From Apoda limacodes (taxonomy: Eukaryota; Arthropoda; Insecta; Lepidoptera; Limacodidae), in contig OX291546.1 in NCBI GenBank assembly GCA_946406115.1, positions 17,601,019-17,665,018 on the forward strand: 64,000 nucleotides of DNA, in the 5' to 3' direction. The position numbers and the translations under genes are program-made. Position 1 is the stretch's first letter. Each line of letters opens with the position of its first letter. Below the pieces are notes generated by a model. The model was given only the letters and a program-made list of their open reading frames with translations. It was not told the origin of the DNA and made no database searches. This document shows, in pieces, positions 1 to 8,985 of this stretch.

Positions 1-1043
1 TTCTAATGTCTTTTTTCTTATTCTATACAAACACTCGCGTCGAATAACAACTTTACAGCCTTTTTAACTAATAACAATTGTTTCCTCTTGTTTAAAGCTT
101 ATGTAAGTATTAACCAACTTTCCGAATTAACGGTAACATATCCCAAAGTACCTATAAAAGGTAACTGATTCGTGGAATTGCTTTTTGTTACTTCTTCGCG
201 TGGAAATGTGATGATGAAGGGCTGCTTGAAATCGCTAGTATTTTTTTCATCCGTATCCGTAACAATCCTCACTAATAATATTAATATGAAAGGCAATTTG
301 TTTGTTTATTACTACCAGGTTGATAACAATCAATGTACACAAATCTTTCTGATATTGATGCTGGAAACGTTAAGGTAAATTCAAAATGATTTTTTTGTAC
401 AGACTGCGTGACACGAAATATTTTTAACTACTTATGAACATTTCGCTACTCAAAATGCGTTATTTATATATGTCTTTGCTATTACCATACCTAGTCAAAC
501 AAAACATAATCATCCATAATTTCCCAGTGAATAATCAGAGTTTCATTTAATTAAGAAAATGAACAATTTTCACAAAAAGTGTGGTCATCTATAACTCACT
601 GGGATTTTATGAATGTATTTTGCAATTACGGTAAATAGCGGTAGCCGATTTCAGTGGCGAATCGTTTATAGACATTGTGTGTGTTTAATGCATAAAATGA
701 CATGAAAAACTTGCATAAATATTTACGCCATGATTTAAAAATGTAGTAAGTACGAGATTAAAGCAAAGATTGCAGCAAGGCAAAGCAGGCACTTTTAACA
801 ACTTCTAAATTGAGCTATTAATAATACTTTAATGTCTTCTTTCTTTTTATGAAACTATCTTCACATTTAAAAGTTCTAAGTAGTCAATAAATCATGCTAT
901 ATTAAATAAATGGGACTCGCAAAAGAACATATTTTAAACAAAGTTTTTCATTTTATTTTTTAATTAATTTCCAAATTAAGTAATCAAAAATAGAATAATA
1001 TTAGTATCTTATAATTTGATCGTTTTTTTAGCACCTCGTTTTA
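1..1043. other. AT-rich DNA, no gene seen
   Basis: The stretch is AT-rich with many short A and T runs. Two overlapping short open frames near 99-378 lie on opposite strands and look like chance openings. I see no protein motif, tRNA-like box or terminal repeat. Confidence 0.6.
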
Positions 1044-1411
1044 TCTATACTAATATTATAAAGAGGAAAGATTTGATTGTTTGTTTCTTTGTATTGAATA
1101 GGCTCCGAAACTACTGGACCGAATTGAAAAATTCTTTTACCATTAGAAGGCGACATTATCCCTGATAAACATAGGCTACTTTTTACTGCGGGAAAATGCT
1201 TATCCTTCCGTACTTATCTTTTTCACATAACTTCTAAACGGCTGAACCGATTAGGTTGAAATTTTATATGGGTATTTCGATGGTTTACTGGATGGTTTCA
1301 CGGACACGAATGTTTGATTTGTTTGTTTTTTTTTCTTTTATTAAGGAGTTGCCGTAAGAACTTACGCCAAATACGAAATTTAGGGCGGGCGAAGCCGCTA
1401 GCAGAAGCTAG
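1044..1411 (+). mobile_element. Helitron-like non-autonomous element
   Basis: The element starts TCTATACTAATATTATAAAG after an A and ends GCTAG before a T, the A|TC...CTRR|T arrangement expected of Helitrons. Just inside the 3' end is a GC-rich hairpin-like run (GGCGAAGCC, about 1389-1397), and the last 14 bases form an inverted repeat, CTAGC-AGAA-GCTAG. No coding sequence is present in 368 bp. A diverged copy of the same family lies on the minus strand at 60649-61165 and shares the start and the internal text about an AT-rich lead-in. Assignment rests on end structure. Confidence 0.7.
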
Positions 1412-2797
1412 TAAAGTCTAAACCTGCAACATTAAATGACAAGCAACCAGTAAACCGTACTGAAAAGTAAGGTGGTGCGACACGCTTCCGCTAGATCCCG
1501 CGTTATTTACTTGAGTTGAGACTCATATTCATAAAAAGGCCAACATATGTACTAAAAAATATTTTATTACAAAAGTAAACAATGTCATGTGACACTGATG
1601 AGTGCAGCAAAGAGGACGCCCACCACTGATTTAATACAGATAAAAATAAAAGCCAGTGACACTAATAAAATCTTATTACCTGAAAGTATATTTTTTTCTG
1701 ATCGTATGCAAATGTGTAAAAAGCAGTGTATGCAAATGCACATTTATCCTTTTAACTCTCAAGCTGTGCTATCACTTGTGTTAAAAAGAAACCACTTTCG
1801 CAACAATTCCACAAATAGTTATTATGCACTAAATGACAGTTTCTATTTCAGTTTATAGTAGCGTGATATTCTCTATATCTCTTAAATAAACGGCTGTGCA
1901 GACTTATCATTACCATCCGGCAGAAATGTGCTCCAGGAAATGACTTTATCCTGTTCAGACATACTTTTCGTGGGAATCGATGAAAGCATTTTCACTTTAA
2001 ACTATGAACCTAAATTTAACAAGCCCGAAACTAACATAGTGAATTTTCATCTGAGTATGAAATGTTCTTGAATAAATTGATCCATATGACTTCAACTTGT
2101 CTTGACGGAAATTTAGCACAGCTATAATTCTAGTCACTGAAAACTCTTTGTGGAGAAAATTGTGTCCACTTTCTTAAGCCAAGCCGCGTTTCTAGATTAG
2201 TGTTATAAATAGTGTGTTATCGTGTTAATGTTAATAAGGCAGTGATGGCGTCGACCCCAAAAGATCGTATCTTCACGATTTGCACGCGACGATCCTACCG
2301 CAATACGACACTGCATTTTGCACGTAGGTACCTACTTGTTTTTGTAGTCACTGAAATATAGACCTGCTTAGTGCTGTTTAAGTAGGTTATGTACATAAGT
2401 TGTAGTAAGGATAATGAAACTAGGTTTTACCATGTTTTTTCACCTCTATACGTTGGGAAAAGTACTCTGATATTTCTTCTTAAGATACCGTGTCACAATT
2501 CGGGATTTTATAAGAAGTCTTTTTCGCGTGTTTTGAGTTTACGGAATGCATATGGAGTTCGTTGAGAGGGCGATATAGGCCAGAAAGCTAATTTCTATAA
2601 TACTAACGTTGTGTATGTTAATGTGCTAAAAATCATTAAGCAATGTCATACATATTACTATTTGATATATTTGTTATATACTTCCTTAGTAAATTATTCC
2701 AAATATGGGATTTAACCGTTTTGTAGTAAATTTTTTTTTAGTTTTTGCTACAACTTAGAGTCAATGCACTAGATAACAAGCTATTTTAATTTTTTAA
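1412..2797. other. AT-rich DNA, no gene seen
   Basis: No supported gene. An 89-codon open frame at 1589-1858 has no recognisable motif. The text at about 1468-1500 (CGACACGCTTCCGCTAGAT) resembles, in reverse complement, the text at 57655-57685, so part of this is an old dispersed repeat. Confidence 0.55.
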
Positions 2798-3283
2798 TCA
2801 ACTTTCATTACAATAAAATGCAATACACACTTTAAAAATTGCCCAAGCGTTGAAAAAATAGTTACTTCCAGATTTTTTATTGCATTCAATACAATAAATG
2901 AAAATCATTTTCATCATCAACAACCTCATTTAGGTAATGCACAAGAAAAAAACCAGTGTGTTGACTCCTTAGCCCCCTCTCATGTTTCTAAAACTTCAAT
3001 AAACGCAGGTGCAGCTGCACTTTTAGCTGAATCTAATCAAAAACGAAAATACAATTCACTTCTTCAAAATTATATATTTCTACCATTTGCTGTGGAGACC
3101 CTAAGCCCCTGGGGTCGTAGCGCTAAGGAATTTAAAAAAAAAATAACCCCTAGATTGGTTGGCGCCAGCGGTGACAAGAGAGCTGGCTGCTATTTCGCTC
3201 AGAGGATAACTATTGCTATTTAAAGAGAAAACACAGCCAGTGTTCTGGGTACGATGCCACTCGGGCCTAGTTTATATAATTAA
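2798..3283 (+). pseudogene. Relic of the C-terminal part of an RT-associated mobile-element protein
   Basis: One plus-strand frame is open from 2798 to a TAA at 3221-3223 and then resumes in the same frame to a TAA at 3281-3283, without a usable early start codon, so start-based gene finders skip it. The last ~110 residues read like protein: LAPSHVSKTS, a run with SNQKRKYN, FLPFAVETLSPWG, then SGDKRAGCYFAQR and, after the internal stop, ENTASVLGTMP. I recognise this pattern as the tail of a class of animal mobile-element proteins that carry a reverse transcriptase, but cannot name the clade. The internal stop is probably a CAA-to-TAA change. Upstream residues (2798 to about 2940) look random. 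The DNA just 3' is an extreme AT tract. Confidence 0.5.
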
Positions 3284-3772
3284 TTATTATTTATTTTTTA
3301 TTTTTTAATTTATTTTTATAATAGTTTTAATTTAGTTTTTAAATATATTGTTTAGGTTTTTAATTTATTTGTATGATTTAGATTAGTTTAGATTTATATT
3401 ATTTTAGTTCAATTTTATGTTATTTAAGAAACTTTAAATATATTATATAACCGTAAAAAAAAAAGAAAAAAGCAAGTTTTGTAACATGTATTTTTTCAAT
3501 CCTTTAGGTGCTATGGTTCAGCCTCAAAATTTGCACAAAACGGCGTATTTACGCGGTCTAGCCTATACCGCAGTCAATTCGGGATTCTACAAGTTTTTTT
3601 ACTGCGTGTTTTGTGTTTATGGAATGCATTCCAATTCGCTATAATTCTTTAATTGCTATTATTAAGAACTCATTGTAAAGGATCATCGTTTTTCATTGAA
3701 CGAATCATGTATATATTATATTATAAACATGTGTCTAAAATTGTATATAATTATAGTTTTTTAATGTATATA

Positions 3773-3811
<39 letters not shown>

Positions 3812-4837
3812 CGATATATTTATTCAATTTAAGTAATTGTTTTATGATATTTTGTTATGTTTATATAGTAGTCATTTATTTACATATATATACTACGTGA
3901 GTATCAATAAATAACCGACTTCAAAAAAAGGATTCCGTATGTATGTTATATTGTTATAAAATTGCACAATATTTAAATGTGTTAGTCTATGTGTGTGTGT
4001 ATGTACGTTTGTCTAAGCATTTCTTAGAAACTAGAGATTAGATTTTAATAATTGTTTTTAATGAATAAGATACCGTTCAACTTATACTAAAAAGTAATAA
4101 ATAAAGCTTATGCACGTGGATCATTGAGCTAAGTGATTTCTTCTCCTTGAAGCGATGCTAAAAACTATATTTTTCGTATCTTTGATGTAAATTTTTGAAG
4201 GCGGTGTAATTTTTTTACTAAATGTTTTTGTTAATAATAACAGTTAGTTAGTTAGTTATACGTTTAATTCTTTTAGATATCAATGTATTGGGTTATCTGA
4301 AAGATCTCTTAAAGAGATAAGTTCGCTGTCGCTCGTTCGTTACACATAGTAATTATTAACCTTATCCGTTTCTCTTCGTAATAAGTAGGTTAAGATACAA
4401 ATTTCAATTTGAATTGTTTTGTCACTTTTTACTCCAAAATCGTTCAAATATATTTTTTAAAACTAATTTCATGACTGAAAAAAAGATCGATAGAGATTGT
4501 GAGAGAATGAGAGAGAAAGAGAAGGGGAGAAAAAAATTAGGGACAGATTCATTGTGCGACATGATGTGTATAGCAGGGCGGAACGTCTTTCGGGTCCGCT
4601 TGGTGAGTAAGAACAGCGAACAGCAAAGACCGAATAGCCATCAGCCGAGCAAAATCGCATCTGATTCCGATAAAGACTTAGACCACTTATTCTGCGTAGG
4701 GCAAAAGCAAGGTTCTCGACAGACTGATAAACAAACTCAATTTTAACATTGTGACTGCTACTGACTAGCCCTTTACTGACAACCGTAGGCTGGACATACT
4801 TGACGTAGAAGTACTGTATAAACTTTGTCCTATAATA
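3284..4837. other. AT-rich DNA with microsatellite and repeat scraps
   Basis: No gene is supported. It holds an AT-only run (3270-3440), a (TA)n tract (3775-3809), a short copy of a dispersed repeat beginning AACCGACTTCAAAAA near 3914 (similar text at 50508, and inverted near 12625), a (GTTA)4 run near 4242 and a purine-rich tract (4478-4540). A 110-codon open frame at 4414-4746 is made largely of that purine tract. Confidence 0.55.
3775..3809. repeat. (TA)n microsatellite
   Basis: Uninterrupted alternating TA over about 35 bases inside AT-rich DNA. Confidence 0.9.
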
Positions 4838-5100
4838 ACTTTATTATTATGTCCCTTGGGCCCCAGGCCTGCGAAGCCAGTGCGACAGACTGTGATAAAC
4901 TGGGACAAATTCAAGAAAGCTGTTAAAAGAATTAGCTTACCACAACTAGATCTCATTCCTGCTTCATCATTAGATGTCTAATATTGATGTAGTCATCGAA
5001 TCTGTCACCCACCAGTCACTCGCAAGCTTCGAGTACTATTAGCAATTAGAGCTTAAAACAAAATTCACTTTGGAGCGATCTCAGTGTACACTGTACAGTG
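4838..5100 (+). pseudogene. Degenerate Jockey-like LINE fragment, linker between endonuclease and RT
   Basis: A frame starting near 4872 reads KPVRQTVINWDKFKKAVKR and continues LPQLDLIPASS before a stop. This matches in layout the linker of the intact Jockey-type element at 5.8-11.6 kb, which has RTVTDWDKFRQLLENP then HLDRVPN at the same place. A second frame then continues NIDVVIESVTH, matching LNVAIDSLTSH in the intact copy. Stops and shifts make it non-functional. Support is by eye over about 60 residues. Confidence 0.45.
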
Positions 5101-5239
5101 GAACAGCTTATAAATCTAAGAGCCTAAAAACCGTTGTGCCAGTATTTATTGAACGCTTACGCCATTTGAAAAAAATGTCGCTCATGAAGGGATAGATGTG
5201 CTTCGTAATGCAGTGCCCTCCTGTTGCCCAAAAACCGAA

Positions 5240-5465
5240 ATGACCTTAGTTAAGAGGCCTATAGTGTCTATGAAATTACGTTACTGTGGTAGTAGTAAAT
5301 GGTTAACAATCAGAGGGGGCCTTAATTTTGATAGCCTGCAGAACTTCGTCCGCAATGACAGGAGGTAGAGAGAGGACAGAGGTGATAGAGTGCACCTCGT
5401 TTTGACCTCAATGTCTATGTCGTGGTCATTTATTTTTCCAAGACTAAGGTTCATGGACGTATTTC
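5240..5465 (-). pseudogene. Degenerate LINE RT fragment
   Basis: On the minus strand one frame reads LPPVIADEVLQAIKIKAPSD, close to the block just before the RT core in LINEs (compare LPPVTVDEVVQVIKDLRPRKAPGADG in the Jockey-type copy below it). Flanking frames are full of stops. The orientation is opposite to the fragment at 4838-5100, so they are separate relics or a rearranged one. Confidence 0.35.
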
Positions 5466-5837
5466 TTCTTGCTAAAATTAAAAAAAATCTGTAAAGTAAA
5501 AGAGACTTGTGCGGTTATTTAATGATGCTGAAAATGGTGCAGGGCTGCTTTATGAGCAAGTGTGTTATATTAGATTGTTCACCAAGGGTGAAAGTGACCG
5601 ACGAGAATGTAGTTCTTTAAATGAAATGTAGGTCCTTAAAACACACGAGGTGGGAATCGTCTTTCATCCCGAGTATTTACACTACAAATGCGAGGATAAT
5701 AAAATATAATTAATTAAAGTTTTAATTTACTTAACAAATATTAATTCACTTTTATAAACATAGATGGCGCTGTAGCGAATAATTACAAGCTATGGTTATG
5801 TTTTCTGTTGTTTATAAATAGTGAGTTATTTTTTTTT
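5466..5837. other. AT-rich DNA before the Jockey-type insertion
   Basis: No gene. The text near 5547-5572 (GCTGCTTTATGAGCAAGTGT) recurs with one change near 57326, marking a weak dispersed repeat. Confidence 0.5.
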
Positions 5838-5847
5838 TTCAAAGTTA
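5838..5847. repeat. Target-site duplication, left copy
   Basis: The ten bases TTCAAAGTTA here are repeated exactly at 11602-11611, directly after the poly(A) tail. They fix both ends of the Jockey-type insertion. Confidence 0.85.
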
Positions 5848-6629
5848 CATTCCCGATTCGACTCTCGTGTTGTGCGGTCGTGTTTTCGAGCGTCAAGTGC
5901 TCTTAGTGTGCTCCGTGCAGTGGTGACTCAGCTGGTGCGCATTCCTGTGTGGTGTTTTGCCTCAGCGCTGACGACCTCGAATTGTTGTTTGGATCATTGC
6001 CCGCAATTCCTGGAAAATCGGCCTGAGTGTTGAAGTGCTGCTCGGCAGTGTGTATTGGCTGGGAAATTGCTTCTCGGCCCGCTCTGAGTGTGTTTGTGCG
6101 TTCTTCAACGCGCCCATAACCGAGTGTTTATCGAAGCGATACTGTGCGTTTTTGTGCGTGAGTGTGTGTTCTCGTAGTCGCGGAACTACTACGCATAGCG
6201 GTGACCCTCGCTTGCCTCTTTGACTGTTACCGGTTCGCCCGGTCTGAGTCCGGCTTTGTATTAAATCGCTAGCGTAGTATTTCCGCTTCAGCGGTTCGCC
6301 GCTCCGTGCATTCTCGCGTTTTAAGTGTCGATTGCGTTTTAGTTTGTAGAAATCCAGTTCCGAGTGCTCAAGGGCTGGTGGGTGAGATCGTATAGCTCTT
6401 TTCAGAGTTGCGGTCTACCTAAAAGTTTCTCGTTCATAAACGTCTCGTTGCTGGGGGGAAACCTAACGGTGACAACGTAACCCCGGCCGTAGGAGTAGGA
6501 GTTAGGTACACACCAGGCAATCCGTAGCACTGCGGGGCGCCTGGCCACATTTAGGTATTCTTGCTCCTCGCCAGCAATGGTGGGGAGTCACTAGGTACTC
6601 AAAAGCGACACCTCGGCTACTCCCGCGCG
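5848..6629 (+). promoter_or_regulatory. 5' leader of the Jockey-type element, probable internal promoter
   Basis: About 780 GC-rich bases precede the first good ATG of ORF1. LINEs of this group are transcribed from a promoter lying at and downstream of their first base; I infer the same here from position only. A short upstream open frame starts at the ATG near 6576 and ends within six codons, which could lower ORF1 translation. Confidence 0.5.
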
Positions 6630-7517
6630 ATGGCCGAATTACTCACCGGCATGTCCCAGGACCAGATAGGGGCGTTCATAAGGGCATGCCTTCGTGAACA
6701 CTCAGATCTGGTCCACTCCTGCATTTCAGAGGATGTGGCTGCCCATATTGCGTACGACAAATCGATACCCTCCCTGTTGTCGCCGCGTTCCGCGTTTCGC
6801 TCGCTCTCTCGCTCGCGCTCTCTCTCCCGCGAACCCCGCCATCGCGACCCGCGTGTCGCTCGCCGCGCTCTTCGGGCCCCTGTGCCCAATCGCCCCCCCA
6901 CTCCGGTAGCCGATGAGACCCTTTCTCGGTCTCTCGCTACCCCGCCCCCCGCAACCTCCGAAACCGCACCCCGGTCTCCAGCAGCCGTAATGTCCGCTGA
7001 GTCGGCGTTGTCCGAGGACGACGAAGGCTTCAAAGTGGTTGGCCTGGGAACCAAAAAGGGTAAAAAGCGGAAGAAGTCCGCCAAGTCTAAAAAGGCTTCG
7101 GCGGCATCCGCTCTGGAGTCTTCTACTCCTCCTCCCTCCGACTCTGAGGCTAAACGCCTCAAAGCGCCTAGCGCTTCCCCCTCTCCGTCCACCTCGGCGG
7201 CCAGCCCTGAGCTAGCCGCCATGGACACAACCCCCCCCGCCGCCACCTCTTCGCAGTCCGACTGTCCCACTTCGGGACGGAAGGAAAAATCTCCGCCGCC
7301 CATTGTCATCAAAGACAAAGGGGCCTGGCCAAATATAGCAAACGCTATGAAGGCCAAGCGGATAAATTATACGCACGCCCGCAATGATGCCGAGCGCGGC
7401 ATCAAAGTGCAGGTCCCGACACCGTCAGATTTCCGAAATCTGACGTCCTTTCTCACGGCTCAAAAATATATTGGCCGAGGAACGCGTTTTAAGGGCAGTC
7501 ATAAGGGGAGTCCCTAG
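6630..7517 (+). pseudogene. ORF1 (gag-like), N-terminal part, ends at a frameshift
   Basis: I start it at the ATG at 6630 (MAELLTGMSQDQIGAF), in a good context, although the frame is open from 6561 with a TTG. The protein has a short acidic-polar head, then a long Arg/Ser/Pro low-complexity part (SRSRSLSRE), a Lys-rich run (KKGKKRKK) near the middle, and finally the start of the folded gag block (FRNLTSFLTAQK). After that the frame runs into unrelated residues and stops at 7515-7517, while the rest of ORF1 continues in the next frame from about 7471. ORF1 proteins of this group bind the element RNA and carry it to the nucleus. The switch of frame is most simply a small deletion, since the residues normally between these blocks seem to be missing. 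Confidence 0.75.
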
Positions 7518-8442
7518 GGAATTCTCCACCAAGACTGTCCAGGACGACTTAATCGTCCAAGGCCTCCCCGTACGGGAAGTACATCGTATGTACAATGGCC
7601 GAAATAAGTCAGAGTGCTACGACATGGTGCTCGTAGTACTAGACCTGACAAAAGAAGGCAAAGCCATCTTTAACATTAAAGATGTTTGCAGCTTCAAAGG
7701 CATCAGGGTCGAGACTCCGCACAAGCGGTCGAACCCGAGTCAATGCCACCGATGCCAGCTATATGGCCACGCGCAGCGCAACTGCAGACGCAGACCGCGC
7801 TGCGTCAAATGTTTACGCGATCACGCCACTCCGGACTGTGATCGCGATCGCTCTAACGCATCCGACCCGGTCGCTTGCGTACTCTGTGGGAGCGAAGGCC
7901 ACCCAGCGAATTACCGCGGGTGCCCCAAAGCTCCCAAACAGAGCTCGCGTAAACCCAAACAGGGTAAATCGTGCCCCTCCGCCCCCCGCCAACAGGCTCC
8001 GCTCGTGCCTGCTCCCCTCCCTGCTGTCAACGCCTGGAGCCGTCCTCCAGCGCTAGTAGCGTCCAAATCTAATGAGACAGATAAACTTTTGTCTGCTGTC
8101 CCCGGGCCCGTCTCAGTTACGGGTATTCCCTACCCCGCCCCTCTCATGTCTCGGGACATTCCGCGTCCAGCGCCTATGAGAAGTGCTCCCGCACCTCTCG
8201 CGCATACGCGCCTTGCCCCCCCGCGCCCCTCTTTCGCGCTGCCCTGCAACGCCGTTCACACGGCCGAGCAGCAGCAGCACCTCGGCATTCTCGCCGAGAT
8301 TTCTTGGGCCTTCGACGCGGCCAATTTCGAGATTGTGTACGCCGAATACGTACAGATCACCGATTTCACTCAAATGCTCAGCTTCATGGCTAAGCATCGC
8401 GATTTCTTCGCCGCCCTGCGCAGGGTAGCTCCAAAACCTTAG
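7471..8442 (+). pseudogene. ORF1 (gag-like), C-terminal part with three zinc knuckles
   Basis: This frame opens inside the previous one and has no ATG at its start (TTG at 7471), so it is the shifted remainder of ORF1. It begins with ERVLRAVIRGVPRE, the gag core shared by Jockey-group ORF1 proteins. It then shows three Cys-His knuckles: CHRCQLYGHAQRNC (CX2CX4HX4C), CVKCLRDHATPDC (CX2CX3HX4C) and CVLCGSEGHPANYRGC (CX2CX4HX6C), as expected for nucleic-acid binding. A Pro/Ala-rich linker and a helical tail (EISWAFDAANFEIVY) follow. The TAG at 8440-8442 lies seven bases before the ORF2 start. Confidence 0.8.
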
Positions 8443-8449
8443 AACCAAA

Positions 8450-8920
8450 ATGGATTGCACAACCGCGCGCGAAAAACCCCGGTCCGTCTCCATAGGCTAT
8501 TTTAACGCCAACGGTCTCCGCAACCAAAGAGAGGAATTATCGCAATTCCTCTCGTCCCAAAAACCGGACGTCTTCCTCATCCAGGAAACGTTCCTAAAGC
8601 CCGCTGTCCGTACACCTTCGATCGCGAACTATCGCACCGTCCGTAATGATAGAACTGTCTCCAATCTCGGAGGCACTCTCATCTATTACAGGCGCTCCCT
8701 GCATTGCTCCCCTATCGATCCTCCACCACTTACGAATTTAGAAGCATCCGTCTGCCGCCTTGCGATGACCGGCCATCAGCCGATCATCATTGCATCGGTT
8801 TATCCCTCTCCCCTAAAAGACTTGCTCGAGAGCGACCTTCAGTCGCTCTTAAGTTTAGGCGACGCCGTCATTCTTGCCGGCGACCTAAATTGCAAGCATC
8901 CCGCTGAAACTCTTCTGTAA
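8450..8920 (+). pseudogene. ORF2, endonuclease N-terminal part, broken by a frameshift
   Basis: The ATG at 8450 follows the ORF1 stop by seven bases, so ORF2 may be translated by re-initiation. The 156 codons carry the first half of an apurinic-type endonuclease: GYFNANGL (metal-site Asn about residue 21), LIQETFL (Glu 46) and AGDLNCKH (Asp 145, Asn 147). Directly after KHP the frame runs into a stop at 8918-8920. Reading one base earlier from about 8905 gives NSSVTSRRGRLLDDL, the expected continuation, preceded by a TGA where a Trp codon is usual. One base has therefore been lost near 8900-8905 and a nonsense change lies beside it. The nicking enzyme could not be made from this copy. Confidence 0.8.
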
Positions 8921-8985
8921 CTTCACGGAGAGGCAGACTCCTTGACGATTTAGTTGACAGACTAAACTTTGACATTATCGCTCCC

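Noticed and set aside
1589..1858. 89-codon frame
   Set aside because: No motif, no conserved composition and no plausible context; length is within chance for this region.
4414..4746. 110-codon frame
   Set aside because: Composed largely of a purine-rich tract giving Glu/Lys/Arg runs; no domain.
6617..7357. 246-codon open frame on the minus strand inside the Jockey-type element
   Set aside because: It is antisense to ORF1 and arises from the GC-rich, Arg/Ser-coding sequence; it has no motif of its own.
7682..8056. 124-codon plus-strand frame overlapping the zinc knuckles
   Set aside because: It is the +1 shadow of ORF1; the knuckle Cys and His are only in the other frame.
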